Below are positions 1 to 9,192 of a DNA stretch of 64,000 nt, one piece after another. The notes beneath the pieces were generated by a model, which saw only the letters and a program-made list of their open reading frames with translations, ran no database searches and had not been told where the DNA came from. Position 1 is the stretch's first letter; each line of letters opens with the position of its first letter. Location: the NCBI RefSeq assembly GCF_029360585.1, contig NZ_JAQZSJ010000005.1, forward strand, positions 124,001-188,000. The letters are read 5' to 3'. A program made the position numbers and the translations under genes. This DNA is from Cohnella caldifontis (GTDB lineage: Bacteria; Bacillota; Bacilli; Paenibacillales; Paenibacillaceae).

Positions 1-2
1 AG

Positions 3-3000
3 CATTTGGCTGAAGATTCGGTCGGAACCAAAGCGCTGCAGCCGGAGTCCGTCACCGACAAGACGATCGCGTCCGGCGCGGTCGGGGAGCGGCATCTGGC
101 CGTTCGTTCGGTGCTTCCGCATCATTTGACGGACCATGCGGTCACTTCGCTCAAGCTCTCGCCGGAATGCGTTTCGACGGATAAATTGGCGGACTTTGCC
201 GTTACCGCGGCGAAACTGGCCGACGGAAGCGTGACGGCGCCGAAACTCGAAGACGGCTCCGTCGGGACGTCCGCTTTGAAGCCCGGATCCGTCACCGACC
301 GAATTCTCGCCAACGAAGCGGTCGGAGCCCTCCAGATCCGGAAGCAGGCGGTCGGGTCCGCGCATCTGGCGGACGGCAGCGTGACCGGACGCGCCATCGC
401 GGAGGGAGCCGTAGTTTCCGGGGCGTTGGCGGACGGATCGGTGACGTCCTCCAAATTGGCTTCGGAGGCGGTGGAAAGCCAGCATTTGGCGCCCCAATCC
501 GTGCTCAGCTGCCATTTGGGCGTCGGCAGCGTCCATGACTTCCATCTGAGCGAGGGGGCCGTGGATTCCTCGCACCTCGCCCCCGGCAGCGTAAACAGCG
601 GCCATCTGGCGGAGGAGGCGGTAACGGGCGTCCATCTGGCCAAGAAAACCGTCGGCCCGGACCATGTGGAGTCGAACGCGATCCATGCCCGGCATTTGGG
701 CGTCGGCGCGGTGCTGCCGCAGCATCTGACCGACAGCAGCGTCACCGAGAGGACGCTGGTGGATGAGTCCGTCACGACCCCCAAACTCGCGGAAAGGGCG
801 GTCACGTCGGACAAAATTTCGATCGGCAGCGTGGGGACCGAACATTTGGCGCCGGAAAGCGTCGGAGGCAAACACCTGAAGCCGGATTCGGTCCACGGGT
901 ATCACCTCCGGAAAGGGACGGTCACCTTGTCCCACTTGTCTCCGGATTTGTACGAAAGGGCCAAAGCGGCGGATCTCCCGATCGGTTCGGAACGGCTCGG
1001 GGTCGGCTCGGTCGGAGCCATTCAGCTGCAGGACGGCTCCGTGGAGGAAGGCAAACTTGCCGACGGGGCCGTTACGACCCGGACGATGGCGAACGAAAGC
1101 GTGACCGCCCAGAAGCTGGGGCCCGCCGTGCTGCAGACGCTGGCGTTCGCGGCGTCCCTTGTCGACGAGGAGCGATTGGCCGACGGCGCGGTCACGACGG
1201 AGAAGCTGGCGGAAGACAGCGTGACGGCCCCGAAGCTCGAGCCGGAACTGCGGGAGCTGCTGGCCGACCTCGCTTCCCCCGCTCGGGAGGAACGTCTGGC
1301 GGATGAGGCGGTCACCGCCGCCAAACTCGCGGCCGGCGCCGTCACGGAGGCGCGGATCGCCGATCGGGCCGTGAGCGGGGCGAAGCTGGCCGACGGTTCG
1401 GTGAGCGAAACGAAGCTGGCGGATGGCGCGGTGAGCGAAGCGAAGCTTGCGGACGGCTCGGTGAGCGGGGCGAAGCTTGCGGACGGCTCGGTGAACGAAG
1501 CGAAGTTGACGGCAGGCTCGGTGAGCGAGGCAAAGTTGACGGCAGGCTCGGTGAGCGAGACGAAGCTGGCGGACGGCGCGGTGAGCGAAGCGAAGCTTGC
1601 GGACGGCGCGGTGAGCGAAACGAAGCTGGCCGACGGCTCGGTGAGCGAGACGAAGCTCGCGGCAGGCTCGGTGAGCGAGACGAAGCTGGCCGACGGCTCG
1701 GTGAGCGAGACGAAGCTCGCGGCAGGCTCGGTGAGCGAGACGAAGCTGGCCGACGGCTCGGTGAGCGAGACGAAGCTCGCGGCAGGCTCGGTGAGCGAGA
1801 CGAAGCTGGCCGACGGCTCGGTGAGCGAGGCGAAGCTGGCGGACGGCGCGGTGAGCGAGGTAAAGCTGGCGGATGGCGCGGTGAGCGAGGCGAAGCTGTC
1901 GGATGGCGCGGTGAGCGAGGCGAAGCTGGCAGAAGGCGCGGTGAGCGAGGCAAAGCTGGCGGAAGGCTCGGTGAGCGAGGCAAAGCTGGCGGATGGCGTG
2001 GTGAGCGAGGCAAAGCTGGCCGACGGCTCGGTGAGTGAGAAGAAGCTGGCGGATGGCGCGGTGAGCGAGACGAAGCTGGCGGATGGCGCGGTGAATGAGC
2101 TGAAGCTGGCCGACGGCTCGGTGAGCGAGACGAAGCTGGCCGACGGCTCGGTGAGCGAGACGAAGCTCGCGGACGGCTCGGTGAGCGAGACGAAGCTCGC
2201 CGACGGCTCGGTGAGTGAGGCGAAGCTGGCGGACGGCTCGGTGAGCGAGGTAAAGCTGGCGGACGGTTCGGTGAGCGAGGCGAAGCTTGCGGAAGGCGCG
2301 GTAAGCGGGGAGAAGCTGGCGGACGGCGCGGTGAGCGAGGCGAAGCTGGCGGATGGTTCGGTGAGCGAGACGAAGCTGGCGGACGGTTCGGTGAGCGAAG
2401 CGAAGCTGGCGGATGGTGCGGTGAGCATAGCGAAGCTAGCGGACGGCGCGGTGAGCGAGCCGAAGTTGGCGGATCGCGCGGTAAGCGAAGCGAAGCTGGC
2501 CGACGGTGCCGTGACCGGAACGAAGCTCGGCGAGCGTTCGGTCGGCACCCGTCACCTGCTTTCGGGGGCCGTCACGGAATCGGTGCTGGCGGACGGAGCC
2601 GTCACTTTCGAGAAGCTGGATCCCACGCTGGCCGAAGCCGTCGCGCTAGCCAACACGCCGGCCGGTCCGGACCGGCTTCAGGATCGCTCGGTCGGCTCCG
2701 ACAAGTTGGTGCCGGAATCGGTCGGCTCCGTCCACCTGGCCGCGCAAGCGGTGACCGCCGGCAAAATCGCGGCCGAGGCCGTAGGACATCGGGAGCTGCA
2801 ATCGCGGTCGGTCACGGAAGCCCATCTGGCGAACGGCTCCGTTACGATCGGAAAACTGGATCCGGAACTGGCGAATACGATCGCGATGGCGGCCGCCCCC
2901 GTCGGAGAGGATCGGTTGACGGATGGCGCGGTGACCTCCGCGAAGCTGGCCGTCGGTTCGATCGGGAACTTGCAGCTGGCCGATTCGGCCGTCACGAGCG

Positions 3001-4787
3001 AGAAAATCGCCGCGAACTCGGTTGGAGAAGCTCAACTCGCTGAGGGAGCTGTCACGGAAGCCCGCTTGGCCGACGGCAGCATCGCGTTTGCGAAACTGAA
3101 CGACGAGCTGAAGGCTTTCGTGGAACGCAACGACGCCCCCGTATCGGAGGAACGGTTGACCGATGAGGCGGTCACCTCCCGGAAGCTGGCGGCAGGTGCC
3201 GTCGGCGCGGTTCATCTGGCCGAGGGGAGCGTCACGCGCGAAAAGCTTGCGGAAGGAGCCGTCGCCGTTCGGCAGCTCGCGCCTGGGGCGGTCAGCGGGG
3301 AGAAGCTTGCGGTACGCAGCGTCAGTTCCTCTCATCTGATTCCGAAGTCGATCGGAACCATGCATTTGGGGGACCAGGCGGTAACGTCGGAAAATTTGGC
3401 CGACGGCGCGGTGAGCGAGGCGAAGCTGGCCGACGGCGCGGTGAGCGAGGCGAAACTGGCTGACGGCGCGGTGAGCGGGGCGAAGCTGGCCGACGGCGCG
3501 GTAAGCGAGGCAAAACTGGCCGACGGCGCGGTAAGCGAGGCGAAGCTGACCGACGGCGCGGTAAGCGAAGCGAAGCTGACCGATGGCGCGGTGAGCGAGG
3601 CCAAACTGGCTGACGGTGCGGTGAGCGAGGCGAAGCTGACCGATGGCGCGGTGAGCGAGGCCAAACTGGCGGACGGCGCGGTGATCGAGGCAAAGCTGGC
3701 CGACGGCGCGGTAAGCGAGATGAAGCTGGCCGACGGCGCGGTGAATGAGGCGAAGCTGACCGATGGCGCGGTGAGCGAGGCAAAGCTGGCCGACGGCGCG
3801 GTGAGCGAGGCAAAGCTGGCTGACGGCGCGATAAGCGAGGCAAAGCTGGCCGACGGCGCGATAAGCGAAGCGAAGCTGTCCGACGGCGTGGTAAGTGAGG
3901 CGAAACTCGCCGACGGCGCTGTAAGCGAAGCGAAGCTGATCGACGGCGCGGTAAGCGAGGCGAAGCTGGCTGACGGCGCGGTAAGCGAGGCAAAGCTGGC
4001 CGACGGCGCGATAAGCGAAGCGAAGCTGTCCGACGGCGTGGTAAGTGAGGCGAAACTCGCCGACGGCGCTGTAAGCGAAGCGAAGCTGATCGACGGCGCG
4101 GTAAGCGAGGCGAAGCTGGCTGACGGCGCGGTAAGCGAGGCAAAGCTGGCCGACGGCGCGATAAGCGAAGCGAAGCTGGCCGACGGCGTGGTAAGTGAGG
4201 CGAAACTCGCCGACGGAGTCGTAACCGAAGCGAAGTTGGCGCCTGAGGTGCGGCAAATTTTGGCGGAGGCCCAGCAACTTGCAGCGCAAGCCAAGATCGA
4301 ATCGGAGAAGTCGGTCATTTCCGAGCCGGAGATTGACGCCGTTGCTGTAATTCCGTTCACAGAGGACGCTGTCGACGATTACAGGCTGGTTGACGGCTGC
4401 ATAGACGGTTCTAAGCTGGGCGACGGCTCTATCGACGGTTCTAAACTGACCGACGGATCCATCGACGCATCCAAGCTGGCCGCCGGCTCCGTGACGCCTG
4501 GCCATTTGGCTTTCATGCCGGTCGCCGCGCAGATTCCCGGCGTCTCCTTGCAATATGGGAACATGGAATACGCCTTTCAGGGCGCCGTCGAAGCCATCGA
4601 ATTGACGGTTCCGTTCGCCGCCCCGTTTACCGACGCTTCCTACGTCATTTTTGCGATGTCGGATCACCCCTCCTGTTGCTGCTTCGTACGATCCAAAAAG
4701 GAAAACGAAGCCGTCATCCAAATTCTAAGAACCCGCCTCGGACCGGAGCCGCAAGGCACGATCCAGTGGGTCGCCATTGGCCGGTAA
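3..4787 (+). CDS. Giant decapeptide-repeat surface protein, 5' end outside window (WIAG-tail-like)
   Basis: About 1594 residues are visible. The frame is open to the left edge: the codon before the first TTG is CAT, giving HLAEDSV, which fits the repeat, so the true start lies upstream. Almost the whole protein is a ten-residue repeat of the form [10 protein letters not shown] or HLxxGSVT. It is tightly conserved in two blocks (about nt 1370-2512 and 3400-4230) and degenerate elsewhere. Six copies of a roughly 20-residue spacer of the form DPxLxxxxAxAxxPxxxERL break the repeats. The non-repetitive C-terminus of about 90 residues ends in QWVAIGR, resembling the so-called WIAG-tail proteins of Paenibacilli (from memory, not searched). 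Three glycosyltransferases follow, and the repeats are rich in Ser and Thr, so a glycosylated spore-surface or cell-surface filament is my inference. A phage-tail-like fibre is the alternative. Confidence 0.75.
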   Translation, partial: HLAEDSVGTKALQPESVTDKTIASGAVGERHLAVRSVLPHHLTDHAVTSLKLSPECVSTDKLADFAVTAAKLADGSVTAPKLEDGSVGTSALKPGSVTDRILANEAVGALQIRKQAVGSAHLADGSVTGRAIAEGAVVSGALADGSVTSSKLASEAVESQHLAPQSVLSCHLGVGSVHDFHLSEGAVDSSHLAPGSVNSGHLAEEAVTGVHLAKKTVGPDHVESNAIHARHLGVGAVLPQHLTDSSVTERTLVDESVTTPKLAERAVTSDKISIGSVGTEHLAPESVGGKHLKPDSVHGYHLRKGTVTLSHLSPDLYERAKAADLPIGSERLGVGSVGAIQLQDGSVEEGKLADGAVTTRTMANESVTAQKLGPAVLQTLAFAASLVDEERLADGAVTTEKLAEDSVTAPKLEPELRELLADLASPAREERLADEAVTAAKLAAGAVTEARIADRAVSGAKLADGSVSETKLADGAVSEAKLADGSVSGAKLADGSVNEAKLTAGSVSEAKLTAGSVSETKLADGAVSEAKLADGAVSETKLADGSVSETKLAAGSVSETKLADGSVSETKLAAGSVSETKLADGSVSETKLAAGSVSETKLADGSVSEAKLADGAVSEVKLADGAVSEAKLSDGAVSEAKLAEGAVSEAKLAEGSVSEAKLADGVVSEAKLADGSVSEKKLADGAVSETKLADGAVNELKLADGSVSETKLADGSVSETKLADGSVSETKLADGSVSEAKLADGSVSEVKLADGSVSEAKLAEGAVSGEKLADGAVSEAKLADGSVSETKLADGSVSEAKLADGAVSIAKLADGAVSEPKLADRAVSEAKLADGAVTGTKLGERSVGTRHLLSGAVTESVLADGAVTFEKLDPTLAEAVALANTPAGPDRLQDRSVGSDKLVPESVGSVHLAAQAVTAGKIAAEAVGHRELQSRSVTEAHLANGSVTIGKLDPELANTIAMAAAPVGEDRLTDGAVTSAKLAVGSIGNLQLADSAVTSEKIAANSVGEAQLAEGAVTEARLADGSIAFAKLNDELKAFVERNDAPVSEERLTDEAVTSRKLAAGAVGAVHLAEGSVTREKLAEGAVAVRQLAPGAVSGEKLAVRSVSSSHLIPKSIGTMHLGDQAVTSENLADGAVSEAKLADGAVSEAKLADGAVSGAKLADGAVSEAKLADGAVSEAKLTDGAVSEAKLTDGAVSEAKLADGAVSEAKLTDGAVSEAKLADGAVIEAKLADGAVSEMKLADGAVNEAKLTDGAVSEAKLADGAVSEAKLADGAISEAKLADGAISEAKLSDGVVSEAKLADGAVSEAKLIDGAVSEAKLADGAVSEAKLADGAISEAKLSDGVVSEAKLADGAVSEAKLIDGAVSEAKLADGAVSEAKLADGAISEAKLADGVVSEAKLADGVVTEAKLAPEVRQILAEAQQLAAQAKIESEKSVISEPEIDAVAVIPFTEDAVDDYRLVDGCIDGSKLGDGSIDGSKLTDGSIDASKLAAGSVTPGHLAFMPVAAQIPGVSLQYGNMEYAFQGAVEAIELTVPFAAPFTDASYVIFAMSDHPSCCCFVRSKKENEAVIQILRTRLGPEPQGTIQWVAIGR
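1370..2512 (+). repeat. 30-bp tandem coding repeat, block 1 (Ser/Thr-rich)
   Basis: About 38 units of 30 bp encode KLADG(S/A)VSE(T/A). Within it a 60-bp higher-order unit (two decapeptides, [10 protein letters not shown] then [10 protein letters not shown]) recurs almost identically at 1621, 1681, 1741 and 1801. This block carries most of the Thr-bearing units. Confidence 0.9.
3400..4230 (+). repeat. 30-bp tandem coding repeat, block 2 (Ala-rich)
   Basis: About 28 units of 30 bp encode mostly [10 protein letters not shown]. Unlike block 1, the hydroxyl residues at positions six and nine are mostly Ala, leaving one Ser per unit. Its 3' part contains a perfect 150-bp duplication. Confidence 0.9.
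3861..4160 (+). repeat. Perfect 150-bp direct duplication inside block 2
   Basis: Bases 3861-4010 and 4011-4160 read as identical when the sequence lines are compared. Each copy encodes five decapeptides, including the distinctive variants LSDGVV and LIDGAV. This indicates a recent slip or unequal crossover of exactly five repeat units. Confidence 0.9.
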
Positions 4788-4808
4788 TTGCGCCCCGCCA
4801 ATCTTCGT

Positions 4809-4844
4809 CCGGTCCTCCGCTTTCCGCGGGGGACCGGTTTTTTT
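4809..4844 (+). terminator. Intrinsic terminator after the repeat-protein gene
   Basis: A 12-bp stem (CCGGTCCTCCGC with GCGGGGGACCGG, one T-G pair) encloses a TTTCC loop and is followed by seven T. It lies 22 bases after the stop codon, so the glycosyltransferases downstream probably have their own promoter. Confidence 0.85.
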
Positions 4845-4894
4845 ATCCGTTAGGCCATTCTCATGGCCGTACATACGCCGTTGCGCTTGGACAC

Positions 4895-4913
4895 TTGACA
4901 CATACAATGTCAA
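4895..4913. promoter_or_regulatory. Inverted repeat TTGACA-N7-TGTCAA upstream of glycosyltransferase A
   Basis: A perfect 6-bp inverted repeat with a 7-base spacer lies 36 bases before the first glycosyltransferase start. It overlaps a possible -10 hexamer TACAAT (4903-4908) that has TTGCGC 16 bases upstream. It could be an operator or a chance palindrome; no protein can be assigned. Confidence 0.4.
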
Positions 4914-4948
4914 AGAAAACGGGGCCGGTATGCCGGGAGGAGGAAGGC

Positions 4949-5764
4949 ATGCCCATCAACGCGACGAAACGCAGACGCCGAAACGCCGGATCGTCATCCC
5001 GCGCCTCCCGATCGCCTTTGCCGATCTCTGCGCAGCCCGACGGTCATCCCGCGGCAGACACCCCTCATGTATCCGTGATCGTGCCGGTCATGAACGAGAG
5101 AAAGACGTTGGCGGAAGTTCTGCAAGAAGCGTTCCGGGTCCATCCGCTCACGGAAGTGATCGCCGTCGTTAACGGTTCGACGGACGGTTCGCTGGAAGTT
5201 GCCCGCCGCAGCGGCGCGCAGGTCATCCATTTCGAAAGCCCGCTCGGTCACGACGTGGGCAGGGCGATCGGAGCGAAAGCGGCCAAAGGAGACGTGCTGC
5301 TGTTCATCGACGGGGATATGGCGATTCGCGCTCCGGTGTTAAAAGCTTTTGTCGATGCCGTGGATAGCGGAACGGACGTCGCCCTGAATGACTATTCGGG
5401 CCCGGTGAAACGTTCGGCCGTGCACAGCGTGGTGCTTGCGAAGCACGCATTGAACCTGTTAATGGGCCGGCCGGATTTGCAAGGCGCGTCACTGACGGCG
5501 GTGCCCCATGCGCTGAGCCGACGCGTTTTGGATAAGATCGGGCCCCACCCGCTGGCCATTCCGCCCTTGGCGCTGGCGATGGCGGTCAAGAGCGGCCTTA
5601 CCGTCCGGCGCTGCCGCCACGTGCCTGTCGGTCGCCTGAATCCCTCGCCTCGATCCAAGGCGGGGGCGTATCCGCTCATACCTCTCGTCGTGGGCGACCA
5701 TCTGGAGGCGATCGGGTGGTGGTTGGAAAATGAACCGCCTGAATCCTCGAATGGGAAAGCGTAA
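4949..5764 (+). CDS. Family-2-type glycosyltransferase (A)
   Basis: The protein has 271 residues from the ATG at 4949, which follows a strong GGGAGGAGGAAGG. Longer readings from 4676 would overlap the previous gene and lack a ribosome site. After a basic, Ser-rich, probably disordered N-terminus of about 45 residues comes a GT-A nucleotide-sugar fold: [13 protein letters not shown], then VVNGSTDGS, then the metal-binding LLFIDGDM (DxD type). A C-terminal half with DVALND and [13 protein letters not shown] follows. No membrane segment is evident. The next gene is a diverged paralogue. Probable role: transfer of a sugar to the repeat protein or its glycan. Acceptor and sugar are unknown. Confidence 0.8.
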   Translation: MPINATKRRRRNAGSSSRASRSPLPISAQPDGHPAADTPHVSVIVPVMNERKTLAEVLQEAFRVHPLTEVIAVVNGSTDGSLEVARRSGAQVIHFESPLGHDVGRAIGAKAAKGDVLLFIDGDMAIRAPVLKAFVDAVDSGTDVALNDYSGPVKRSAVHSVVLAKHALNLLMGRPDLQGASLTAVPHALSRRVLDKIGPHPLAIPPLALAMAVKSGLTVRRCRHVPVGRLNPSPRSKAGAYPLIPLVVGDHLEAIGWWLENEPPESSNGKA

Positions 5765-5780
5765 GGAAGGAAGGAACCGT

Positions 5781-6788
5781 TTGGCTCGAACGAGAAAAAC
5801 CAACCGGAGGAGAACCGGAATCCGCCGCGCTGCCGGACTCGAGCTCTATACGCTGGGCATTCGCCGAGGGAGAGAATGGAGCACGTCGAGCCGCAGCCGG
5901 GCGGCTCCCGCTGACGTTATCTCCGCCGTTCAAGAGGCATGGCGCAAGTTGGCAGACCGCCCGTCGCTCCGAACCGCGAAATGGCCGGCCGCGCTCCGGT
6001 TAGGAAGGCGATTTGCCTCCGGATTTTGGCGGGGAGCGCGCAGGAAGGGACGGCTTATCCTTCTCCCGCTTCAAGGATCGGCCGGAGCCATTCTCGCGGC
6101 GCCTCGCGCAACGGAGTCGCTTCAATCCGCCTTGCGGAGGCTTCGGCAACTGCCGCTGTCGGAAATCATCGTGGCGATCCCCGAAGATTCGCCTGCCGAA
6201 CTGCTTCAAGCCGCGCATGCGGACCCGGATGTGACGGTCGTGTTCCATCCCGTTACGGCGGCTTCCGGAGCCGTTCTGGCGGTGGCCGCCAAATCATCGA
6301 AAGCGGACACGGTCCTTTTCGTGGACGGGGAGAACCCGGTAGAGACGGTCCGGATGGCTCGCTTCGTGTGGGCTTGCGATCGGGGAGGCTTGGATGTAGC
6401 GCTGAACGACAGCGCCGGGCGGTTTCTTCCTTTCTATCGGCGGAACGGCACGCAACGGCTGGCGGAATTCCTGAACCGTTCGCTGCAGCGGCGCGATCTG
6501 CGCGCGGGGTCTTTGACATCGCCGCCTTTCGCCTTGTCCCGGAAAGCGCTGGAGGAAATCGGGGAGGATCTCGTTCATCCGGCAAGGGCGCAGGTGGCGG
6601 CCATTTTCAGTTCGCTGCGTGTAGGGATCGGGGGATCCGTTCCCGTTGCCGAAGCGTCTTCGGACGACGGGGTACAGGAAAGGACTGCGTTCGCCGAAGC
6701 ATGGAAAAAGGCATTAGCAAGCGGGGACAGCCGACTGACGTTTCCAGACCGGGCGCGAAATCGCGAAGTTTTGGAGGAATGGACTTAA
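5781..6788 (+). CDS. Diverged glycosyltransferase paralogue (B), motif-poor
   Basis: I chose the TTG at 5781 (335 residues) because AAGGAAGGAAGG sits just upstream and the preceding stop is at 5764. An ATG at 5730 would overlap the previous gene and has no clear ribosome site. The C-terminal half matches glycosyltransferase A in order: VLFVDGEN for FIDGDM, DVALND, then AGSLTSPPFALSRKALEEIG. The nucleotide-binding N(G)STDG segment is lost and the second acidic residue of DGD has become Glu. The N-terminus of about 85 residues is very basic. It may be a non-catalytic partner, an enzyme of altered specificity, or decaying. The homology to gene A is seen directly; the role is inferred. Confidence 0.65.
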   Translation: MARTRKTNRRRTGIRRAAGLELYTLGIRRGREWSTSSRSRAAPADVISAVQEAWRKLADRPSLRTAKWPAALRLGRRFASGFWRGARRKGRLILLPLQGSAGAILAAPRATESLQSALRRLRQLPLSEIIVAIPEDSPAELLQAAHADPDVTVVFHPVTAASGAVLAVAAKSSKADTVLFVDGENPVETVRMARFVWACDRGGLDVALNDSAGRFLPFYRRNGTQRLAEFLNRSLQRRDLRAGSLTSPPFALSRKALEEIGEDLVHPARAQVAAIFSSLRVGIGGSVPVAEASSDDGVQERTAFAEAWKKALASGDSRLTFPDRARNREVLEEWT

Positions 6789-6862
6789 TCGAAATGGGTT
6801 TTCGAGCATCATCTGCCGTTGCGGCCGGGGCGGTCTGATCAGTGGCGAAGGGAGGTAACGCG

Positions 6863-8161
6863 GTGGCGGAGGAAACCGAGCGGTTCCCGGGCGACGACAG
6901 TTCTTCTCTCTATCGCGAAGGCTTCGAAGAGGGCTGGCTGCAGGGTGTACAGTCGGGTTTACAGCAGTTTTTCGAGAGGTTTGAAGGAACCAGTATCGTC
7001 ATTCCGACATGCAACGCTTTGCAAGAGCTGCAAGATTGCCTGGACAGTATCGAGCAGTACACCCGATTGCCCCATGAGGTGATTGTGGTGGATAACGCCT
7101 CGACCGATGGAACGGACGCCTTTCTGGAGTCGCTGCGGGGTCAAGTCCGTTACCAGGTACTGACATCGAACGTCGGGCTCGCGGGCGCGATCAACCGCGG
7201 ACTGATGATGGCGAAGGGCAGGACGCTGGCGTTGCTGAGCCCGTATACCGTCGTGACGGAAAATTGGCTGGAACCATTGATGTCGTGTCTGGAAGATCCC
7301 GAAGCCGGAATGGCGGGGCCGGTTGCGAACGACGCCGGGGGGGAGCAAGGAATCCCGGTTCCGCACCGCAGACCGGCACAATTGCAGGATTTCGCCAGTT
7401 GGTACAACCGCCGCAATCCCGGCCTACGGAGAACGGCTAAGCGGTTGCGATCGTTTTGCCTGCTGTTCCGAAGGGAAACGTTCGAGGATGTCGGTTATTG
7501 GGATGAAGGATTGTCGCCCGAGGACGCGGAAACCGACTTTAATCTCCGCGTACGGATGACGGGCAAACGATTGATGATCGCCCAAGGCACGTTCGTGCAA
7601 TTTTCCGGTTCGCGTTGTGCCGATGGGCAAGCGCAGATTTCAAGCACGCGGAATCAGAATGAATTTTTCAAAAAATGGACCCAACCGGATATGTGGCTGA
7701 ATAAGGTCCTCAGCCGGATCGGACATGGCGTCGGAGACTTCGCGGGGGTTTCCTTGTTCCCGCAGCGGGTCATGATACGGGGATTGGGAGAAACCGCATA
7801 TTGGGTTGAGGGCGGGATGAAGCATCCCGTCGAGGGGGAGCTGTCCGTGCCGATCGTTCGGGTCACGCAGGTGGAGCTGCGCCGCTGGCCTTCCGGAGAG
7901 CCGATAGCCGCCGATGTAGTGGAGCATCGCTGGCGCGGATTGGACGATCCGTCGGGTTGGGAGGCCGGGATTGCCGTTTTTCCGGACGGTACCCTGCATC
8001 ATTTGGAGGGGAACTCGTATCGGCCGGTGATGAACCGCAGGGCGCTGGAGGGCTGGCAGCTGCATTTGAAGCCGATTCGCTTGGTCGCTTACGAAGAGAT
8101 GGACGGTCGATGGGAAGGCTTTCCCATTATCCCCCTTCCCGAAATCCGACAGCATTTATAA
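6863..8161 (+). CDS. Family-2-type glycosyltransferase (C) with N-terminal docking-like motif
   Basis: The GTG at 6863 follows GGAGG with normal spacing and gives 432 residues; a GTG at 6842 is possible. Before the catalytic domain lies YREGFEEGWLQGVQSG, a Gly-periodic amphipathic motif that also occurs in the 76-residue protein at 9189. The GT-A domain starts at TSIVIPTCNALQELQDCL, with VVDNASTDGTDAFL. The usual acidic metal motif (family form LLNNDTVV) reads LLSPYTVV here, so the metal ligand is missing. The last 150 residues, rich in Trp and charged residues (including VELRRWPSGEP), form an extra unassigned domain. It is the third of three transferases behind the repeat protein, and lateral assembly onto the same surface structure is likely. 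Confidence 0.7.
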   Translation: MAEETERFPGDDSSSLYREGFEEGWLQGVQSGLQQFFERFEGTSIVIPTCNALQELQDCLDSIEQYTRLPHEVIVVDNASTDGTDAFLESLRGQVRYQVLTSNVGLAGAINRGLMMAKGRTLALLSPYTVVTENWLEPLMSCLEDPEAGMAGPVANDAGGEQGIPVPHRRPAQLQDFASWYNRRNPGLRRTAKRLRSFCLLFRRETFEDVGYWDEGLSPEDAETDFNLRVRMTGKRLMIAQGTFVQFSGSRCADGQAQISSTRNQNEFFKKWTQPDMWLNKVLSRIGHGVGDFAGVSLFPQRVMIRGLGETAYWVEGGMKHPVEGELSVPIVRVTQVELRRWPSGEPIAADVVEHRWRGLDDPSGWEAGIAVFPDGTLHHLEGNSYRPVMNRRALEGWQLHLKPIRLVAYEEMDGRWEGFPIIPLPEIRQHL

Positions 8162-8188
8162 ACCGGAAAAGCGTTTTACAGAGGTGTG

Positions 8189-8215
8189 ACACACGCCGCG
8201 ATCGCGAATATGATG
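8189..8215 (+). promoter_or_regulatory. Candidate SigK-type promoter before the small-gene cluster
   Basis: AC (8189-8190), 16 bases, then AATATGATG approximates the SigK pattern AC-N16/17-CATANNNTA, with a C-to-A change in the first -10 base. It lies about 30 bases ahead of the TTG start at 8247. The match is partial, but the better SigK site before gerE in this window shows the form this genome uses. Confidence 0.35.
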
Positions 8216-8246
8216 TAACGATTCCGGCAGCTGGAGGCGAATAGAC

Positions 8247-8537
8247 TTGCAGAGGGTTTTAACGGAAACCGTCGTTCATCTGTCCCAATCCCACCAGCAG
8301 CTGGCCCGGATTTTGGAGGCCAAGCGGCAGATTACCGTCCGAATGGCGGAACTGGTGAACGGACTTCCCGACCATCAGCCCGAGCTGAACGGGATGGAAG
8401 GATTGCTGGACAGTTCTTCGCAAGTCACCAAAAGCATCGTGGCCTATTTGAACGGCCTGGCGGAACTGGTGGAAGCGACGGGCGACAGTTTATCGCATGT
8501 CGTGAAGGCGAGCCGGACCGGCGAGGATGAAGAATAA
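8247..8537 (+). CDS. Small helical protein of unknown function
   Basis: 96 residues from a TTG start preceded by GGAGG. The composition is hydrophilic and strongly helical, with heptad-like spacing of Leu and Val (ETVVHLSQSHQQLARILEAK) and no signal or membrane segment. I do not recognise the family with confidence. It opens a four-gene run with gaps of 23 bases and two ATGA overlaps, so the four proteins are probably made together. By position it could be a scaffold or adaptor for the surface structure encoded upstream. Confidence 0.65.
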   Translation: MQRVLTETVVHLSQSHQQLARILEAKRQITVRMAELVNGLPDHQPELNGMEGLLDSSSQVTKSIVAYLNGLAELVEATGDSLSHVVKASRTGEDEE

Positions 8538-8560
8538 CGGGGATACGGGGGTGAGGGGCG

Positions 8561-8902
8561 ATGGAGGCGGGGCTTGAAGAAGCATTCGAGACGACGCTGG
8601 ACGCCATTTCCAAAATCCAGAGAGACGTCTCCATGATGCTCGGAGCCAAGGCGGTGGAAGCCGAAAAAGTGCGGAATTGGGTCCTGAATCATGTGAAGGA
8701 AGGCGTGTTCCAGACCCAGTTGGATCGGTTTTCCACTAGCATGCAGTTCCACGAACAGCAGATCGAAGTGATCGACGGCTTGGCGAAAATGTGCAACGGC
8801 CTCAGCCGGAGCATGCGGATCATTTTGCATCCCGATCAGGACGAAAACCAGGGAATGCCGCCGTTCCCGGGAGGTTATTTGCCGGAGGAACCCATAAGAT
8901 GA
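8561..8902 (+). CDS. Small coiled-coil protein of unknown function
   Basis: 113 residues, ATG start after a G-rich ribosome site. It is mostly helical, for example IQRDVSMMLGAKAVEAEKVR and FHEQQIEVIDGLAKMCNGLS, with a short Pro/Gly-rich tail (MPPFPGGYLPEEP). Its length and helical pattern resemble the 96-residue protein before it and the 97-residue one after, suggesting a set of related or co-assembling proteins. Its stop overlaps the next start as ATGA, implying coupled translation. No enzymatic motif is visible. Confidence 0.65.
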   Translation: MEAGLEEAFETTLDAISKIQRDVSMMLGAKAVEAEKVRNWVLNHVKEGVFQTQLDRFSTSMQFHEQQIEVIDGLAKMCNGLSRSMRIILHPDQDENQGMPPFPGGYLPEEPIR

Positions 8903-9192
8903 TTCGGAAGCGTCGGGAGTGGGAGATCAAGCTGCATTTGCTGGAGTCGATCGCCAGAAGCCAACGCGCGCTGGCTTCCATGCTGGAAAGCGCGGCGGAG
9001 GTGACCGCGGCGGCAGGGCTTCCCCCGACATTGCTCCATGAGCATATTCGTGCGTTGGATCGGATGCAGGCCGCGCTGCTTCGAGCGGCGACGGGAACGG
9101 CGTGGCGTCCTCCGAAACGGGGGGCGCCGGCTCCGCCCTGGCTTCGGCAAGGCGTGCGGAGTGTTTGGCGCGAGGACGGGAGGGGCGCATGA
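8899..9192 (+). CDS. Small helical protein of unknown function
   Basis: 97 residues from the ATG at 8899, which overlaps the previous stop (ATGA); upstream in-frame starts would run deep into the previous gene. It begins MIRKRREWEIKLHLLESIAR, then SQRALASMLESAAEVTAAAG. These share the helical, residue-spaced style of the two upstream products, and the sequence ends in a basic Pro/Arg tail. The family is unknown. The tight overlap on both sides shows it belongs to the same transcript. Confidence 0.6.
   Translation: MIRKRREWEIKLHLLESIARSQRALASMLESAAEVTAAAGLPPTLLHEHIRALDRMQAALLRAATGTAWRPPKRGAPAPPWLRQGVRSVWREDGRGA

Noticed and set aside
122..4564. Long minus-strand and shifted open frames across the decapeptide gene (up to about 690 codons)
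   Set aside because: A 30-bp, GC-rich repeat has no stop in several frames. The products are Ser/Pro- or Arg/Pro-rich repeats with no start signals. They are shadows of the real gene.
4901..4909. CATACAATG as a SigK or SigE -10 box for the transferases
   Set aside because: No AC or ATA element is present at the needed distance upstream. The inverted repeat explains the sequence equally well.
4676..4948. Extended N-terminus of the first glycosyltransferase beginning inside the repeat gene
   Set aside because: It crosses a strong terminator and has no ribosome site, whereas the ATG at 4949 follows GGGAGGAGGAAGG.
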